64,000 nucleotides of DNA, taken from assembly GCA_946800325.1 (NCBI GenBank), contig OX326959.1, positions 34,605,027 through 34,669,026 of the forward strand. The letters are read 5' to 3'. Position 1 is the stretch's first letter. Each line of letters begins with the position of its first letter. The translations under genes and the position numbers were made by a program. The stretch is from Luzula sylvatica. Lineage: Eukaryota > Streptophyta > Magnoliopsida > Poales > Juncaceae. The notes beneath the pieces are model-generated. The model was not told the origin of the DNA and searched no databases. It was given only the letters and a program-made list of their open reading frames with translations. Positions 1 to 10,785 of the stretch are shown here, piece by piece.

Positions 1-174
1 TAGTTCTCTAAAATGAGCAGAATACTTCATTTTTCATGTTTTTCTCAAAAAACTCCGGGATTGAAGACTAACACATACAAATTTCTATTTTTCCAATTTT
101 TTGCATAAAATCAAAAACTGAAGTCTAACACCTTCAAAAATATCAATTATCATTTTTTCTAAAAAAGACCAAAA
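1..174 (+). repeat. Full monomer at the left edge
   Basis: A complete 174-bp monomer that corresponds to the eleventh unit of an HOR-A copy lying mostly outside the window, because the truncated unit follows directly at 175. It carries a private gagcag for gagcaa. The array therefore also continues to the left. Confidence 0.88.
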
Positions 175-259
175 TAGTTCTCTATAATGAGCAAAATACT
201 TCATTTTTCATGTTTTTCTCAAAAATATCAATTATTATTTTTTCTAAAAGAGTCCAAAA
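175..259 (+). repeat. Truncated 85-bp monomer (first of 19)
   Basis: This unit joins offset 51 to offset 141 of the monomer, losing 89 bp. Both ends of the lost stretch carry tcaaaaa, so slippage or recombination between 7-bp direct repeats explains the junction. It usually starts ctctataatgag instead of ctctaaaatgag and is followed by a full monomer starting taattctct. The same junction occurs at 175, 2000, 4173, 5998, 7824, 11319, 15506, 16113, 21238, 21844, 25407, 26014, 29055, 29662, 33225, 33832, 36699, 39916 and 40523. I saw none after 40,607. The identical breakpoint argues for one origin and later spread by array amplification. Confidence 0.95.
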
Positions 260-1826
260 TAATTCTCTAAAATGAGCAAAATACTTCATTTTTCATGTTA
301 TTCTCAAAATATTCCGTGATTGAAGACTAACACATACAAATTTCTATTTTTCCAATTTTTTGCATAAAATCAAAAACTGAAGTCTAACACCTTCAAAAAT
401 ATCAATTATCATTTTTTCTAAAAAAGACCAAAATAGTTCTCTAAAATGAGCAAAATACTTCATTTTTCATGATTTTCACAAAAAATTCCATGATTGAAGA
501 CTAACACATACAAATTTCTATTTTTCCTACTTTTTCCATAAAATCAAAAACTGAAGTCTAACACCTTCAAAAATATCAATTATCATTTTTTCTAAAAAAG
601 ACCCAAATAGTTCTCAAAAATGAGCAAAATACTTCATTTTTCATGTTTTTCTCAAAAAACTCCGGGATTGAAGACTAACACATACAAATTTCTATTTTTC
701 CTACTTTTTCCATAAAATCAAAAACTGAAGTCTAACACCTTCAAAAATATCAATTATCAATTGTTCTAAAAAAGACCAAAATAGTTCTCTAAAATGAGCA
801 AAATACTTCAGTTTTCATGTTTTTCTCAAAAAACTCCGGGATTGAAGACTAACACATACAAATTTCTATTTTTCCAATTTTTTGCATAAAATCAAAAACT
901 GAAGTCTAACACCTTCAAAAATATCAATTATCATTTTTTCTAAAAAAGACCAAAATAGTTCTCTAAAATGAGCAAAACACTTCATTTTTCATGTTTTTCT
1001 CAAAAAATTCCGGGATTGAAGACTAACACATACAAATTTCTATTTTTCCTATTTTTTGCATAAAATCAAAAACTGAAGTCTAACACCTTCAAAAATATCA
1101 ATTTTCATTTTTTCTAAAAAAGACGAAACTAGTTCTCTAAAATGAGCAAAATACTTCATTTTTCATGTTTTTCTCAAAAAACTCCCGGATTGAAGACTAA
1201 CACATACAAATTTCTATTTTTCCAATTTTTTGCATAAAATCAAAAACTGAAGTCTAACACCTTCAAAAATATCAATTATCATTTGTTCTAAAAAAGACCA
1301 AAATAGTTCTCTAAAATGATCAAAATACTTCATTATTCATGTTTTTCTCAAAAAATTCCGTGATTGAAGACTAACACATACAAATTTCTATTTTCCCAAT
1401 TTTTTGCACAAAATCAAAAACTGAAGTCTAACACCTTCAAAAATATCAATTATCATTTTTTCTAAAAGAGTCCAAAATAGTTCTCTAAAATGAGCAAAAT
1501 ACTTCAGTTTTCATGATTTTCTCAAAAAACTCCGGGATTGAAGACTAACACATACAAATTTCTATTTTTCCAATTTTTTGCATAAAATCAAAAACTGAAG
1601 TCTAACACCTTCAAAAATATCAATTATCATTTGTTCTAAAAAAGACCAAAATAGTTCTCTAAAATGAGCAAAATACTTCATTTTTCATGTTTTTCTCAAA
1701 AAATTCCGGGATTGAAGACTAACACATACAAATTTCTATTTTTCCTATTTTTTGCATAAAATCAAAAACTGAAGTCTAACACCTTCAAAAATATCAATTA
1801 TCATTTTTTCTAAAAAAGACGAAAAT

Positions 1827-1886
1827 AGTTCTCTAAAATGAGCAAAATACTTCATTTTTCATGTTTTTCTCAAAAAACTCCGGGAT
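1827..1886 (+). repeat. Subrepeat C within the monomer (about 60 bp)
   Basis: This is the first third of the monomer (offsets 2-61). Placed ungapped against the other two thirds it shares ctctaa, then caaa, then a T-rich core and a run of A, about 27 of 57 positions with each. That is weak and only modestly above what two AT-rich sequences share by chance. It is the most diverged member of the proposed internal trimer, and its GC patch ctccggga has no counterpart in the other two. Confidence 0.5.
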
Positions 1887-1943
1887 TGAAGACTAACACA
1901 TACAAATTTCTATTTTTCCAATTTTTTGCATAAAATCAAAAAC
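1887..1943 (+). repeat. Subrepeat A within the monomer (57 bp)
   Basis: This middle third (offsets 62-118) begins tgaagactaacacatacaaa and ends with caaaaac. Aligned without gaps to the next 57 bases it matches at 37 of 57 positions, 17 of them within the first 20. This strongly suggests that the two arose by duplication of one short ancestral unit. Confidence 0.75.
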
Positions 1944-2000
1944 TGAAGTCTAACACCTTCAAAAATATCAATTATCATTTTTTCTAAAAAAGACCAAAAT
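1944..2000 (+). repeat. Subrepeat B within the monomer (57 bp)
   Basis: This last third (offsets 119-174 plus the first base of the next unit) begins tgaagtctaacaccttcaaa, close to subrepeat A, then has the T6 run and an A-rich end. 57+57+60 gives 174. The tcaaaaa inside B (offsets 134-140) is the partner of the tcaaaaa at the end of C (offsets 45-51) in the deletion that made the truncated monomer class. Confidence 0.75.
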
Positions 2001-4172
2001 AGTTCTCTATAATGAGCAAAATACTTCATTTTTCATGTTTTTCTCAAAAATATCAATTATTATTTTTTCTAAAAGAGTCCAAAATAATTCTCTAAAATGA
2101 GCAAAATACTTCATTTTTCATGTTATTCTCAAAAAATTCCGTGATTGAAGACTAACACATACAAATTTCTATTTTTCCAATTTTTTGCATAAAATCAAAA
2201 ACTGAAGTCTAACACCTTCAAAAATATCAATTATCATTTTTTCTAAAAAAGACCAAAATAGTTCTCTAAAATGAGCAAAATACTTCATTTTTCATGATTT
2301 TCACAAAAAATTCCGTGATTGAAGACTAACACATACAAATTTCTATTTTTCCTACTTTTTCCATAAAATCAAAAACTGAAGTCTAACACCTTCAAAAATA
2401 TCAATTATCATTTTTTCTAAAAAAGACCCAAATAGTTCTCAAAAATGAGCAAAATACTTCATTTTTCATGTTTTTCTCAAAAAACTCCGGGATTGAAGAC
2501 TAACACATACAAATTTCTATTTTTCCTACTTTTTCCATAAAATCAAAAACTGAAGTCTAACACCTTCAAAAATATCAATTATCAATTGTTCTAAAAAAGT
2601 CCAAAATAGTTCTCTAAAATGAGCAAAATACTTCAGTTTTCATGTTTTTCTCAAAAAACTCCGGGATTGAAGACTAACACATACAAATTTCTATTTTTCC
2701 AATTTTTTGCATAAAATCAAAAACTGAAGTCTAACACCTTCAAAAATATCAATTATCATTTTTTCTAAAAAAGACCAAAATAGTTCTCTAAAATGAGCAA
2801 AACACTTCATTTTTCATGTTTTTCTCAAAAAATTCCGGGATTGAAGACTAACACATACAAATTTCTATTTTTCCTATTTTTTGCATAAAATCAAAAACTG
2901 AAGTCTAACACCTTCAAAAATATCAATTATCATTTTTTCTAAAAAAGACGAAAATAGTTCTCTAAAATGAGCAAAATACTTCATTTTTCATGTTTTTCTC
3001 AAAAAACTCCGGGATTGAAGACTAACACATACAAATTTCTATTTTTCCAATTTTTTGCATAAAATCAAAAACTGAAGTCTAACACCTTCAAAAATATCAA
3101 TTATCATTTTTTCTAAAAAAGACCAAAATAGTTCTCTAAAATGAGCAAAATACTTCATTTTTCATGTTTTTCTCAAAAAATTCCGGGATTGAAGACTAAC
3201 ACATACAAGTTTCTATTTTTCCTATTTTTTGCATAAAATCAAAAACTGAAGTCTAACACCTTCAAAAATATCAATTTTCATTTTTTCTAAAAAAGACGAA
3301 ACTAGTTCTCTAAAATGAGCAAAATACTTCATTTTTCATGTTTTTCTCAAAAAACTCCCGGATTGAAGACTAACACATACAAATTTCTATTTTTCCAATT
3401 TTTTGCATAAAATCAAAAACAGAAGTCTAACACCTTAAAAAATATCAATTATCATTTGTTCTAAAAAAGACCAAAATAGTTCTCTAAAATGATCAAAATA
3501 CTTCATTATTCATGTTTTTCTCAAAAAATTCCGTGATTGAAGACTAACACATACAAATTTCTATTTTCCCAATTTTTTGCACAAAATCAAAAACTGAAGT
3601 CTAACACCTTCAAAAATATCAATTATCATTTTTTCTAAAAGAGTCCAAAATAGTTCTCTAAAATGAGCAAAATACTTCAGTTTTCATGATTTTCTCAAAA
3701 AACTCCGGGATTGAAGACTAACACATACAAATTTCTATTTTTCCAATTTTTTGCATAAAATCAAAAACTGAAGTCTAACACCTTCAAAAATATCAATTAT
3801 CATTTGTTCTAAAAAAGACCAAAATAGTTCTCTAAAATGAGCAAAATACTTCATTTTTCATGTTTTTCTCAAAAAATTCCGGGATTGAAGACTAACACAT
3901 ACAAATTTCTATTTTTCCTATTTTTTGCATAAAATCAAAAACTGAAGTCTAACACCTTCAAAAATATCAATTATCATTTTTTCTAAAAAAGACGAAAATA
4001 GTTCTCTAAAATGAGCAAAATACTTCATTTTTCATGTTTTTCTCAAAAAACTCCGGGATTGAAGACTAACACATACAAATTTCTATTTTTCCAATTTTTT
4101 GCATAAAATCAAAAACTGAAGTCTAACACCTTCAAAAATATCAATTATCATTTTTTCTAAAAAATACCAAAA
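2000..4172 (+). repeat. HOR-A copy 2, 2,173 bp, with two extra monomers
   Basis: The unit order is as in copy 1 up to the gcaaaacac monomer at 2781, then two additional monomers appear before the ctcccgga monomer at 3303. 2,173 minus 1,825 is 348, exactly two monomers. Outside the insertion, differences from copy 1 are scattered single bases. Confidence 0.93.
2781..3128 (+). repeat. 348-bp dimer insertion in HOR-A copy 2 (approximate placement)
   Basis: The monomer at 2781 begins like the sixth HOR-A unit (gcaaaacac) but ends like the tenth (caattatcatt with gacgaaaat). The unit at 2955 is like the eleventh, and the one at 3129 ends again like the sixth (caattttcatt, gacgaaact). This hybrid order is expected from unequal exchange between units 6 and 10 of neighbouring copies. 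The exact edges are ambiguous because monomers are so alike. Confidence 0.75.
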
Positions 4173-5997
4173 TAGTTCTCTATAATGAGCAAAATACTTC
4201 ATTTTTCATGTTTTTCTCAAAAATATCAATTATTATTTTTTCTAAAAGAGTCCAAAATAATTCTCTAAAATGAGCAAAATACTTCATTTTTCATGTTATT
4301 CTCAAAAAATTCCGTGATTGAAGACTAACACATACAAATTTCTATTTTTCCAATTTTTTGCATAAAATCAAAAACTGAAGTCTAACACCTTCAAAAATAT
4401 CAATTATCATTTTTTCTAAAAAAGACCAAAATAGTTCTCTAAAATGAGCAAAATACTTCATTTTTCATGATTTTCACAAAAAATTCCGTGATTGAAGACT
4501 AACACATACAAATTTCTATTTTTCCTACTTTTTCCATAAAATCAAAAACTGAAGTCTAACACCTTCAAAAATATCAATTATCATTTTTTCTAAAAAAGAC
4601 CCAAATAGTTCTCAAAAATGAGCAAAATACTTCATTTTTCATGTTTTTCTCAAAAAACTCCGGGATTGAAGACTAACACATACAAATTTCTATTTTTCCT
4701 ACTTTTTCCATAAAATCAAAAACTGAAGTCTAACACCTTCAAAAATATCAATTATCAATTGTTCTAAAAAAGACCAAAATAGTTCTCTAAAATGAGCAAA
4801 ATACTTCAGTTTTCATGTTTTTCTCAAAATACTCCGGGATTGAAGACTAACACATACAAATTTCTATTTTTCCAATTTTTTGCATAAAATCAAAAACTGA
4901 AGTCTAACACCTTCAAAAATATCAATTATCATTTTTTCTAAAAAAGACCAAAATAGTTCTCTAAAATGAGCAAAACACTTCATTTTTCATGTTTTTCTCA
5001 AAAAATTCCGGGATTGAAGACTAACACATACAAATTTCTATTTTTCCTATTTTTTGCATAAAATCAAAAACTGAAGTCTAACACCTTCGAAAATATCAAT
5101 TTTCATTTTTTCTAAAAAAGACGAAAATAGTTCTCTAAAATGAGCAAAATACTTCATTTTTCATGTTTTTCTCAAAAAACTCCCGGATTGAAGACTAACA
5201 CATACAAATTTCTATTTTTCCAATTTTTTGCATAAAATCAAAAACTGAAGTCTAACACCTTCAAAAATATCAATTATCATTTGTTCTAAAAAAGACCAAA
5301 ATAGTTCTCTAAAATGATCAAAATACTTCATTATTCATGTTTTTCTCAAAAAATTCCGTGATTGAAGACTAACACATACAAATTTCTATTTTCCCAATTT
5401 TTTGCACAACATCAAAAACTGAAGTCTAACACCTTCAAAAATATCAATTATCATTTTTTCTAAAAGAGTCCAAAATAGTTCTCTAAAATGAGCAAAATAC
5501 TTCAGTTTTCATGTTTTTCTCAAAAAACTCCGGGATTGAAGACTAACACATACAAATTTCTATTTTTCCAATTTTTTTCATAAAATCAAAAACTGAAGTT
5601 TAACACCTTCAAAAATATCAATTATCATTTGTTCTAAAAAAGACCAAAATAGTTCTCTAAAATGAGCAAAATACTTCATTTTTCATGTTTTTCTCAAAAA
5701 ATTCCGGGATTGAAGACTAACACATACAAATTTCTATTTTTCCTATTTTTTGCATAAAATCAAAAACTGAAGTCTAACACCTTCAAAAATATCAATTTTC
5801 ATTTTTTCTAAAAAAGACGAAAATAGTTCTCTAAAATGAGCAACATACTTCATTTTTCATGTTTTTCTCGAAAAACTCCGGGATTGAAGACTAACACATA
5901 CAAATTTCTATTTTTCCAATTTTTTGCATAAAATCAAAAACTGAAGTCTAACACCTTCAAAAATATCAATTATCATTTTTTCTAAAAAAGACCAAAA
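4173..5997 (+). repeat. HOR-A copy 3, 1,825 bp
   Basis: This copy again runs truncated unit plus ten full monomers in the copy-1 order, with the same length. Private changes include aaaataccaa before the truncated unit and aatttttttcat near 5571 in the ninth unit. Confidence 0.93.
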
Positions 5998-7823
5998 TAG
6001 TTCTCTATAATGAGCAAAATACTTCATTTTTCATGTTTTTCTCAAAAATATCAATTATTATTTTTTCTAAAAGAGTCCAAAATAATTCTCTAAAATGAGC
6101 AAAATACTTCATTTTTCATGTTATTCTCAAAAAATTCCGTGATTGAAGACTAACACATACAAATTTCTATTTTTCCAATTTTTTGCATAAAATCAAAAAC
6201 TGAAGTCTAACACCTTCAAAAATATCAATTATCATTTTTTCTAAAAAAGACCAAAATAGTTCTCTAAAATGAGCAAAATACTTCATTTTTCATGATTTTC
6301 TCAAAAAATTCCGTGATTGAAGACTAACACATACAAATTTATATTTTTCCTACTTTTTCCATAAAATCAAAAACTGAAGTCTAACACCTTCAAAAATATC
6401 AATTATCATTTTTTCTAAAAAAGACCCAAATAGTTCTCAAAAATGAGCAAAATACTTCATTTTTCATGTTTTTCTCAAAAAACTCCGGGATTGAAGACTA
6501 ACACATACAAATTTCTATTTTTCCTACTTTTTCCATAAAATCAAAAACTGAAGTCTAACACCTTCAAAAATATCAATTATCAATTGTTCTAAAAAAGACC
6601 AAAATAGTTCTCTAAAATGAGCAAAATACTTCAGTTTTCATGTTTTTCTCAAAAAACTCCGGGATTGAAGACTAACACATACAAATTTCTATTTTTCCAA
6701 TTTTTTGCATAAAATCAAAAACTGAAGTCTAACACCTTCAAAAATATCAATTATCATTTTTTCTAAAAAAGACCAAAATAGTTCTCTAAAATGAGCAAAA
6801 CACTTCATTTTTCATGTTTTTCTCAAAAAATTCCGGGATTGAAGACTAACACATACAAATTTCTATTTTTCCTATTTTTTGCATAAAATCAAAAACTGAA
6901 GTCTAACACCTTCAAAAATATCAATTTTCATTTTTTCTAAAAAAGACGAAAATTGTTCTCTAAAATGAGCAAAATACTTCATTTTTCATGTTTTTTATCA
7001 AAAAACTCCCGGATTGAAGACTAACACATACAAATTTCTATTTTTCCAATTTTTTGCATAAAATCAAAAACTGAAGTCTAACACCTTCAAAAATATCAAT
7101 TATTATTTGTTCTAAAAAAGACCAAAATAGTTCTCTAAAATGATCAAAATACTTCATTATTCATGTTTTTCTCAAAAAATTCCGTGATTGAAGACTAACA
7201 CATACAAATTTCTATTTTCCCAATTTTTTGCACAAAATCAAAAACTGAAGTCTAACACCTTCAAAAATATCAATTATCATTTTTTCTAAAAGAGTCCAAA
7301 ATAGTTCTCTAAAATGAGCAAAATACTTCAGTTTTCATGTTTTTCTCAAAAAACTCCGGGATTGAAGACTAACACATACAAATTTCTATTTTTCCAATTT
7401 TTTGCATAAAATCAAAAACTGAAGTCTAACACCTTCAAAAATAGCAATTATCATTTGTTCTAAAAAAGACCAAAATAGTTCTCTAAAATGAGCAAAATAC
7501 TTCATTTTTCATGTTTTTCTCAAAAAATTCCGGGATTGAAGACTAACACATACAAATTTCTATTTTTCCTATTTTTTGCATAAAATAAAAAACTGAAGTC
7601 TAACACCTTCAAAAATATCAATTTTCATTTTTTCTAAAAAACACGAAAATAGTTCTCTAAAATGAGCAAAATACTTCATTTTTCATGTTTTTCTCAAAAA
7701 ACTCCGGGATTGAAGACTAACACATACAAATTTCTATTTTTCCAATTTTTTGCATAAAATCAAAAACTGAAGTCTAACACCTTCAAAAATATCAATTATA
7801 ATTTTTTCTAAAAAAGACGAAAA
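5998..7823 (+). repeat. HOR-A copy 4, 1,826 bp
   Basis: Same unit order; the single extra base comes from gttttttatcaaaaaactc near 6990, where other copies have gtttttctcaaaa. From 7291 onward this copy also belongs to the 3.5-kb tandem duplication. Confidence 0.93.
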
Positions 7824-9648
7824 TAGTTCTCTATAATGAGAAAAATACTTCATTTTTCATGTTTTTCTCAAAAATATCAATTATTATTTTTTCTAAAAGA
7901 GTCCAAAATAATTCTCTAAAATGAGCAAAATACTTCATTTTTCATGTTATTCTCAAAAAATTCCGTGATTGAAGACTAACACATACAAATTTCTATTTTT
8001 CCAATTTTTTGCATAAAATCAAAAACTGAAGTCTAACACCTTCAAAAATATCAATTATCATTTTTTCTAAAAAAGACCAAAATAGTTCTCTAAAATGAGC
8101 AAAATACTTCATTTTTCATGATTTTCTCAAAAAATTCCGTGATTGAAGACTAACACATACAAATTTCTATTTTTCCTACTTTTTCCATAAAATCAAAAAC
8201 TGAAGTCTAACACCTTCAAAAATATCAATTATCATTTTTTCTAAAAAAGACCCAAATAGTTCTCAAAAATGAGCAAAATACTTCATTTTTCATGTTTTTC
8301 TCAAAAAACTCCGGGATTGAAGACTAACACATACAAATTTCTATTTTTCCTACTTTTTCCATAAAATCAAAAACTGAAGTCTAACACCTTCAAAAATATC
8401 AATTATCAATTGTTCTAAAAAAGACCAAAATAGTTCTCTAAAATGAGCAAAATACTTCAGTTTTCATGTTTTTCTCAAAAAACTCCGGGATTGAAGACTA
8501 ACACATACAAATTTCTATTTTTCCAATTTTTTGCATAAAATCAAATACTGAAGTCTAACACCTTCAAAAATATCAATTATCATTTTTTCTAAAAAAGACC
8601 AAAATAGTTCTCTAAAATGAGCAAAATACTTCATTTTTCATGTTTTTCTCAAAAAATTCCGGGATTGAAGACTAACACATACAAATTTCTATTTTTCCTA
8701 TTTTTTGCATAAAATCAAAAACTGAAGTCTAACACCTTCAAAAATATCAATTTTCATTTTTTCTAAAAAAGACGAAAATAGTTCTCTAAAATGAGCAAAA
8801 TACTTCATTTTTCATGTTTTTCTCAAAAAACTTCGGGATTGAAGACTAACACATACAAATTTCTATTTTTCCAATTTTTTGCATAAAATCAAAAACTGAA
8901 GTCTAACACCTTCAAAAATATCAATTATCATTTGTTCTAAAAAAGACAAAAATAGTTCTCTAAAATGATCAAAATACTTCATTATTCATGTTTTTCTCAA
9001 AAAATTCCGTGATTGAAGACTAACACATACAAATTTCTATTTTCCCAATTTTTTGCACAAAATCAAAAACTGAAGTCTGACACCTTCAAAAATATCAATT
9101 ATCATTTTTTCTAAAAGAGTCCAAAATAGTTCTCTAAAATGAGCAAAATACTTCAGTTTTCATGTTTTTCTCAAAAAACTCCGGGATTGAAGACTAACAC
9201 ATACAAATTTCTATTTTTCCAATTTTTTGCATAAAATCAAAAACTGAAGTCTAACACCTTCAAAAATATCAATTATCATTTGTTCTAAAAAAGCCCAAAA
9301 TAGTTCTCTAACATGAGCAAAATACTTCATTTTTCATGTTTTTCTCAAAAAATTCCGGGATTGAAGACTAACACATACAAATTTCTATTTTTCCTATTTT
9401 TTGCATAAAATAAAAAACTGAAGTCTAACACCTTCAAAAATATCAATTTTCATTTTTTCTAAAAAAGACGAAAATAGTTCTCTAAAATGAGCAAAATACT
9501 TCATTTTTCATGTTTTTCTCAAAAAACTCCGGGATTGAAGACTAACACATACAAATTTCTATTTTTTCAATTTTTTGCATAAAATCAAAAACTGAAGTCT
9601 AACACCTTCAAAAATATCAATTATCATTTTTTCTAAAAAAGACCAAAA
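7824..9648 (+). repeat. HOR-A copy 5, 1,825 bp, last regular copy
   Basis: It starts with a truncated unit (variant ctctataatgagaaaaa) and continues in HOR-A order. At 9649, where the next truncated unit is due, there is instead a full monomer with tagttctctaaaatgagc followed by gttattctc. That looks like fusion of the truncated unit with the unit that normally follows it, removing one unit and ending the regular HOR-A pattern. Confidence 0.88.
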
Positions 9649-9924
9649 TAGTTCTCTAAAATGAGCAAAATACTTCATTTTTCATGTTATTCTCAAAAAA
9701 TTCCGTGATTGAAGACTAACACATACAAATTTTTTATTTTTCCTATTTTTTGCAAAAAATCAAAAACTGAAATACTTCATTTTTCATGATTTTCTTATAA
9801 AATTCCGGGATTGAAGACGAACACATACAAATTTCTATTCTTCCTATTTTTTGCATAAAATCAAAAACTGAAGTCTAACACCTTCAAAAATATCAATTAT
9901 CATTTTTTCTAAAAAAGACCAAAA
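9649..9924 (+). repeat. Fused double monomer with 73-bp deletion
   Basis: The unit at 9649 runs to caaaaactga at 9770 and then continues as aatacttcat, skipping from offset 121 of one monomer to offset 21 of the next. The two-monomer length is 276 instead of 348; one extra T in the preceding T-run explains 276 rather than 275. The copy at 13144-13418 is 275 bp and carries the same junction at 13264/13265, so the deletion is older than the 3.5-kb duplication. Confidence 0.88.
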
Positions 9925-10785
9925 TAGTTGTCTAAAATGAACAAAATACTTCATTTTTCATGATTTTCTTATAAAATTCCGGGATTGAAGACGAACACAT
10001 ACAAATTTCTATTCTTCCTATTTTTTGCATAAAATCAAAAACTGAAGTCTAACACCTTCAAAAATGTCAATTATCTTTTTTTCTAAAAAAGACCAAAATA
10101 GTTCTCTAAAATGAGCAAAATACTTCATTTTTCATGTTTTTCTCAAAAAACTCCGGGATTGAAGACTAACACATACAAATTTCTATTTTTCCAATTTTTT
10201 GCATAAAATAAAAAACTGATGTCTAACACCTTCAAAAATATCAATTATCATTTTTTCTAAAAAAGACCAAAATACTTCTCTAAAATGAGCAAAATACTTC
10301 AATATTCACTTTTGTCTCAAAAAATTCCGTGATTGAAGACTAACACATACAAATTTCTATTTTCCCAATTTTTTTTGCAAAAAATCACAAACTGAAGTCT
10401 AACACCTTCAAAAATATCAATTATCATTTTTTCTAAAAAACACCAAAATAGTTCTCTAAAATGAGCAAAATACTTCATTTTTCATGTTTTTCTCGTAAAA
10501 TTCCGTGATTGAAGACTACCACATACAAATTTCTATTTTCCCAATTTTTTTCACAAAATCAAAAACTGAAGTCTAACACCTTCAAAAATATCAATTATCA
10601 TTTTTTCTAAAAAAGACCAAACTAGTTCTCTAAAATGAGCAAAATACTTCATTTTTCATGATTTTCTCAAAAAATTCCGTGATTGAAGACTAACACATAC
10701 AAATTACAATTTTTCCAATTTTTTGCACAAAATCAAAAACAGAAGTCTAACACCTTCAAAAATATCAATTATCATTTTTTCTAAA

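Larger units (their letters stand above)
175..1999 (+). repeat. HOR-A copy 1, 1,825 bp, 11 units
   Basis: Unit starts are 175 (truncated), 260, 434, 608, 782, 956, 1130, 1304, 1478, 1652 and 1826; 85 plus ten times 174 gives exactly 1,825. Each position has its own marks: 260 has gttattctc and ttccgtga-type; 434 has tgattttcac and cctactttttcc; 608 has tctcaaaaatgagc and atcaattgttc; 782 has cagttttcatg; 956 has gcaaaacac and gacg; 1130 has ctcccgga and catttgttc; 1304 has atgatc, cattattcatg and gagtcc; 1478 has cagttttcatgatt; 1652 has ttccggga with cctatttttt; 1826 is consensus-like. The same order returns in the later copies. Confidence 0.95.
1826..1999 (+). repeat. Representative full-length 174-bp monomer
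   Basis: This unit matches the commonest base at nearly every position and serves as the coordinate frame used here (offset 1 = t of tagttctc). Landmarks: tagttctctaaaatgagc at offsets 1-18; the GC patch ctccggga at 53-60; tgaagactaacacatac from 62; tttttgcataaaatc at about 98-112; tgaagtctaacaccttc from 119; and an A-rich end, aaaaaagacc at 161-170 plus aaaa. Recurrent variant sites define subtypes: ctccggga versus ttccggga or ttccgtga; ccaattttttgcat versus cctattttttgcat or cctactttttccat; atgagc versus atgatc; cattttttc versus catttgttc; and gacc versus gacg or gagtcc. Confidence 0.95.
7291..10785 (+). repeat. 3.5-kb tandem duplication, copy 1
   Basis: This segment starts near agagtccaaaatagttc at 7291, and the same order recurs 3,495 bp downstream. 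Paired anchors: truncated units at 7824 and 11319; the gttattctc monomer at 9649 and 13144; a deletion junction at 9771 and 13265; and the cacttttgtctc and ctcgtaaaa monomers near 10310/13802 and 10494/13988. It combines the tail of HOR-A with monomers typical of the later HOR-B (cttataaaattcc, gtcaattatcttt, aatattcac, ctcgtaaaa, acaatttttcc). Confidence 0.9.

Noticed and set aside
175..259. TATAAT-like sequence (ctctataatgag) in truncated units as a promoter element
   Set aside because: It is a one-base variant of the common ctctaaaatgag in a very AT-rich repeat, with no gene downstream. The match is expected by chance and then copied with the unit.
1826..1999. CENP-B box
   Set aside because: The GC patch (ctccgggattgaag and its ttcgggattg variants) was compared on both strands with the TTCG-4N-A-2N-CGGG core. 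The required spacing and bases are not met.
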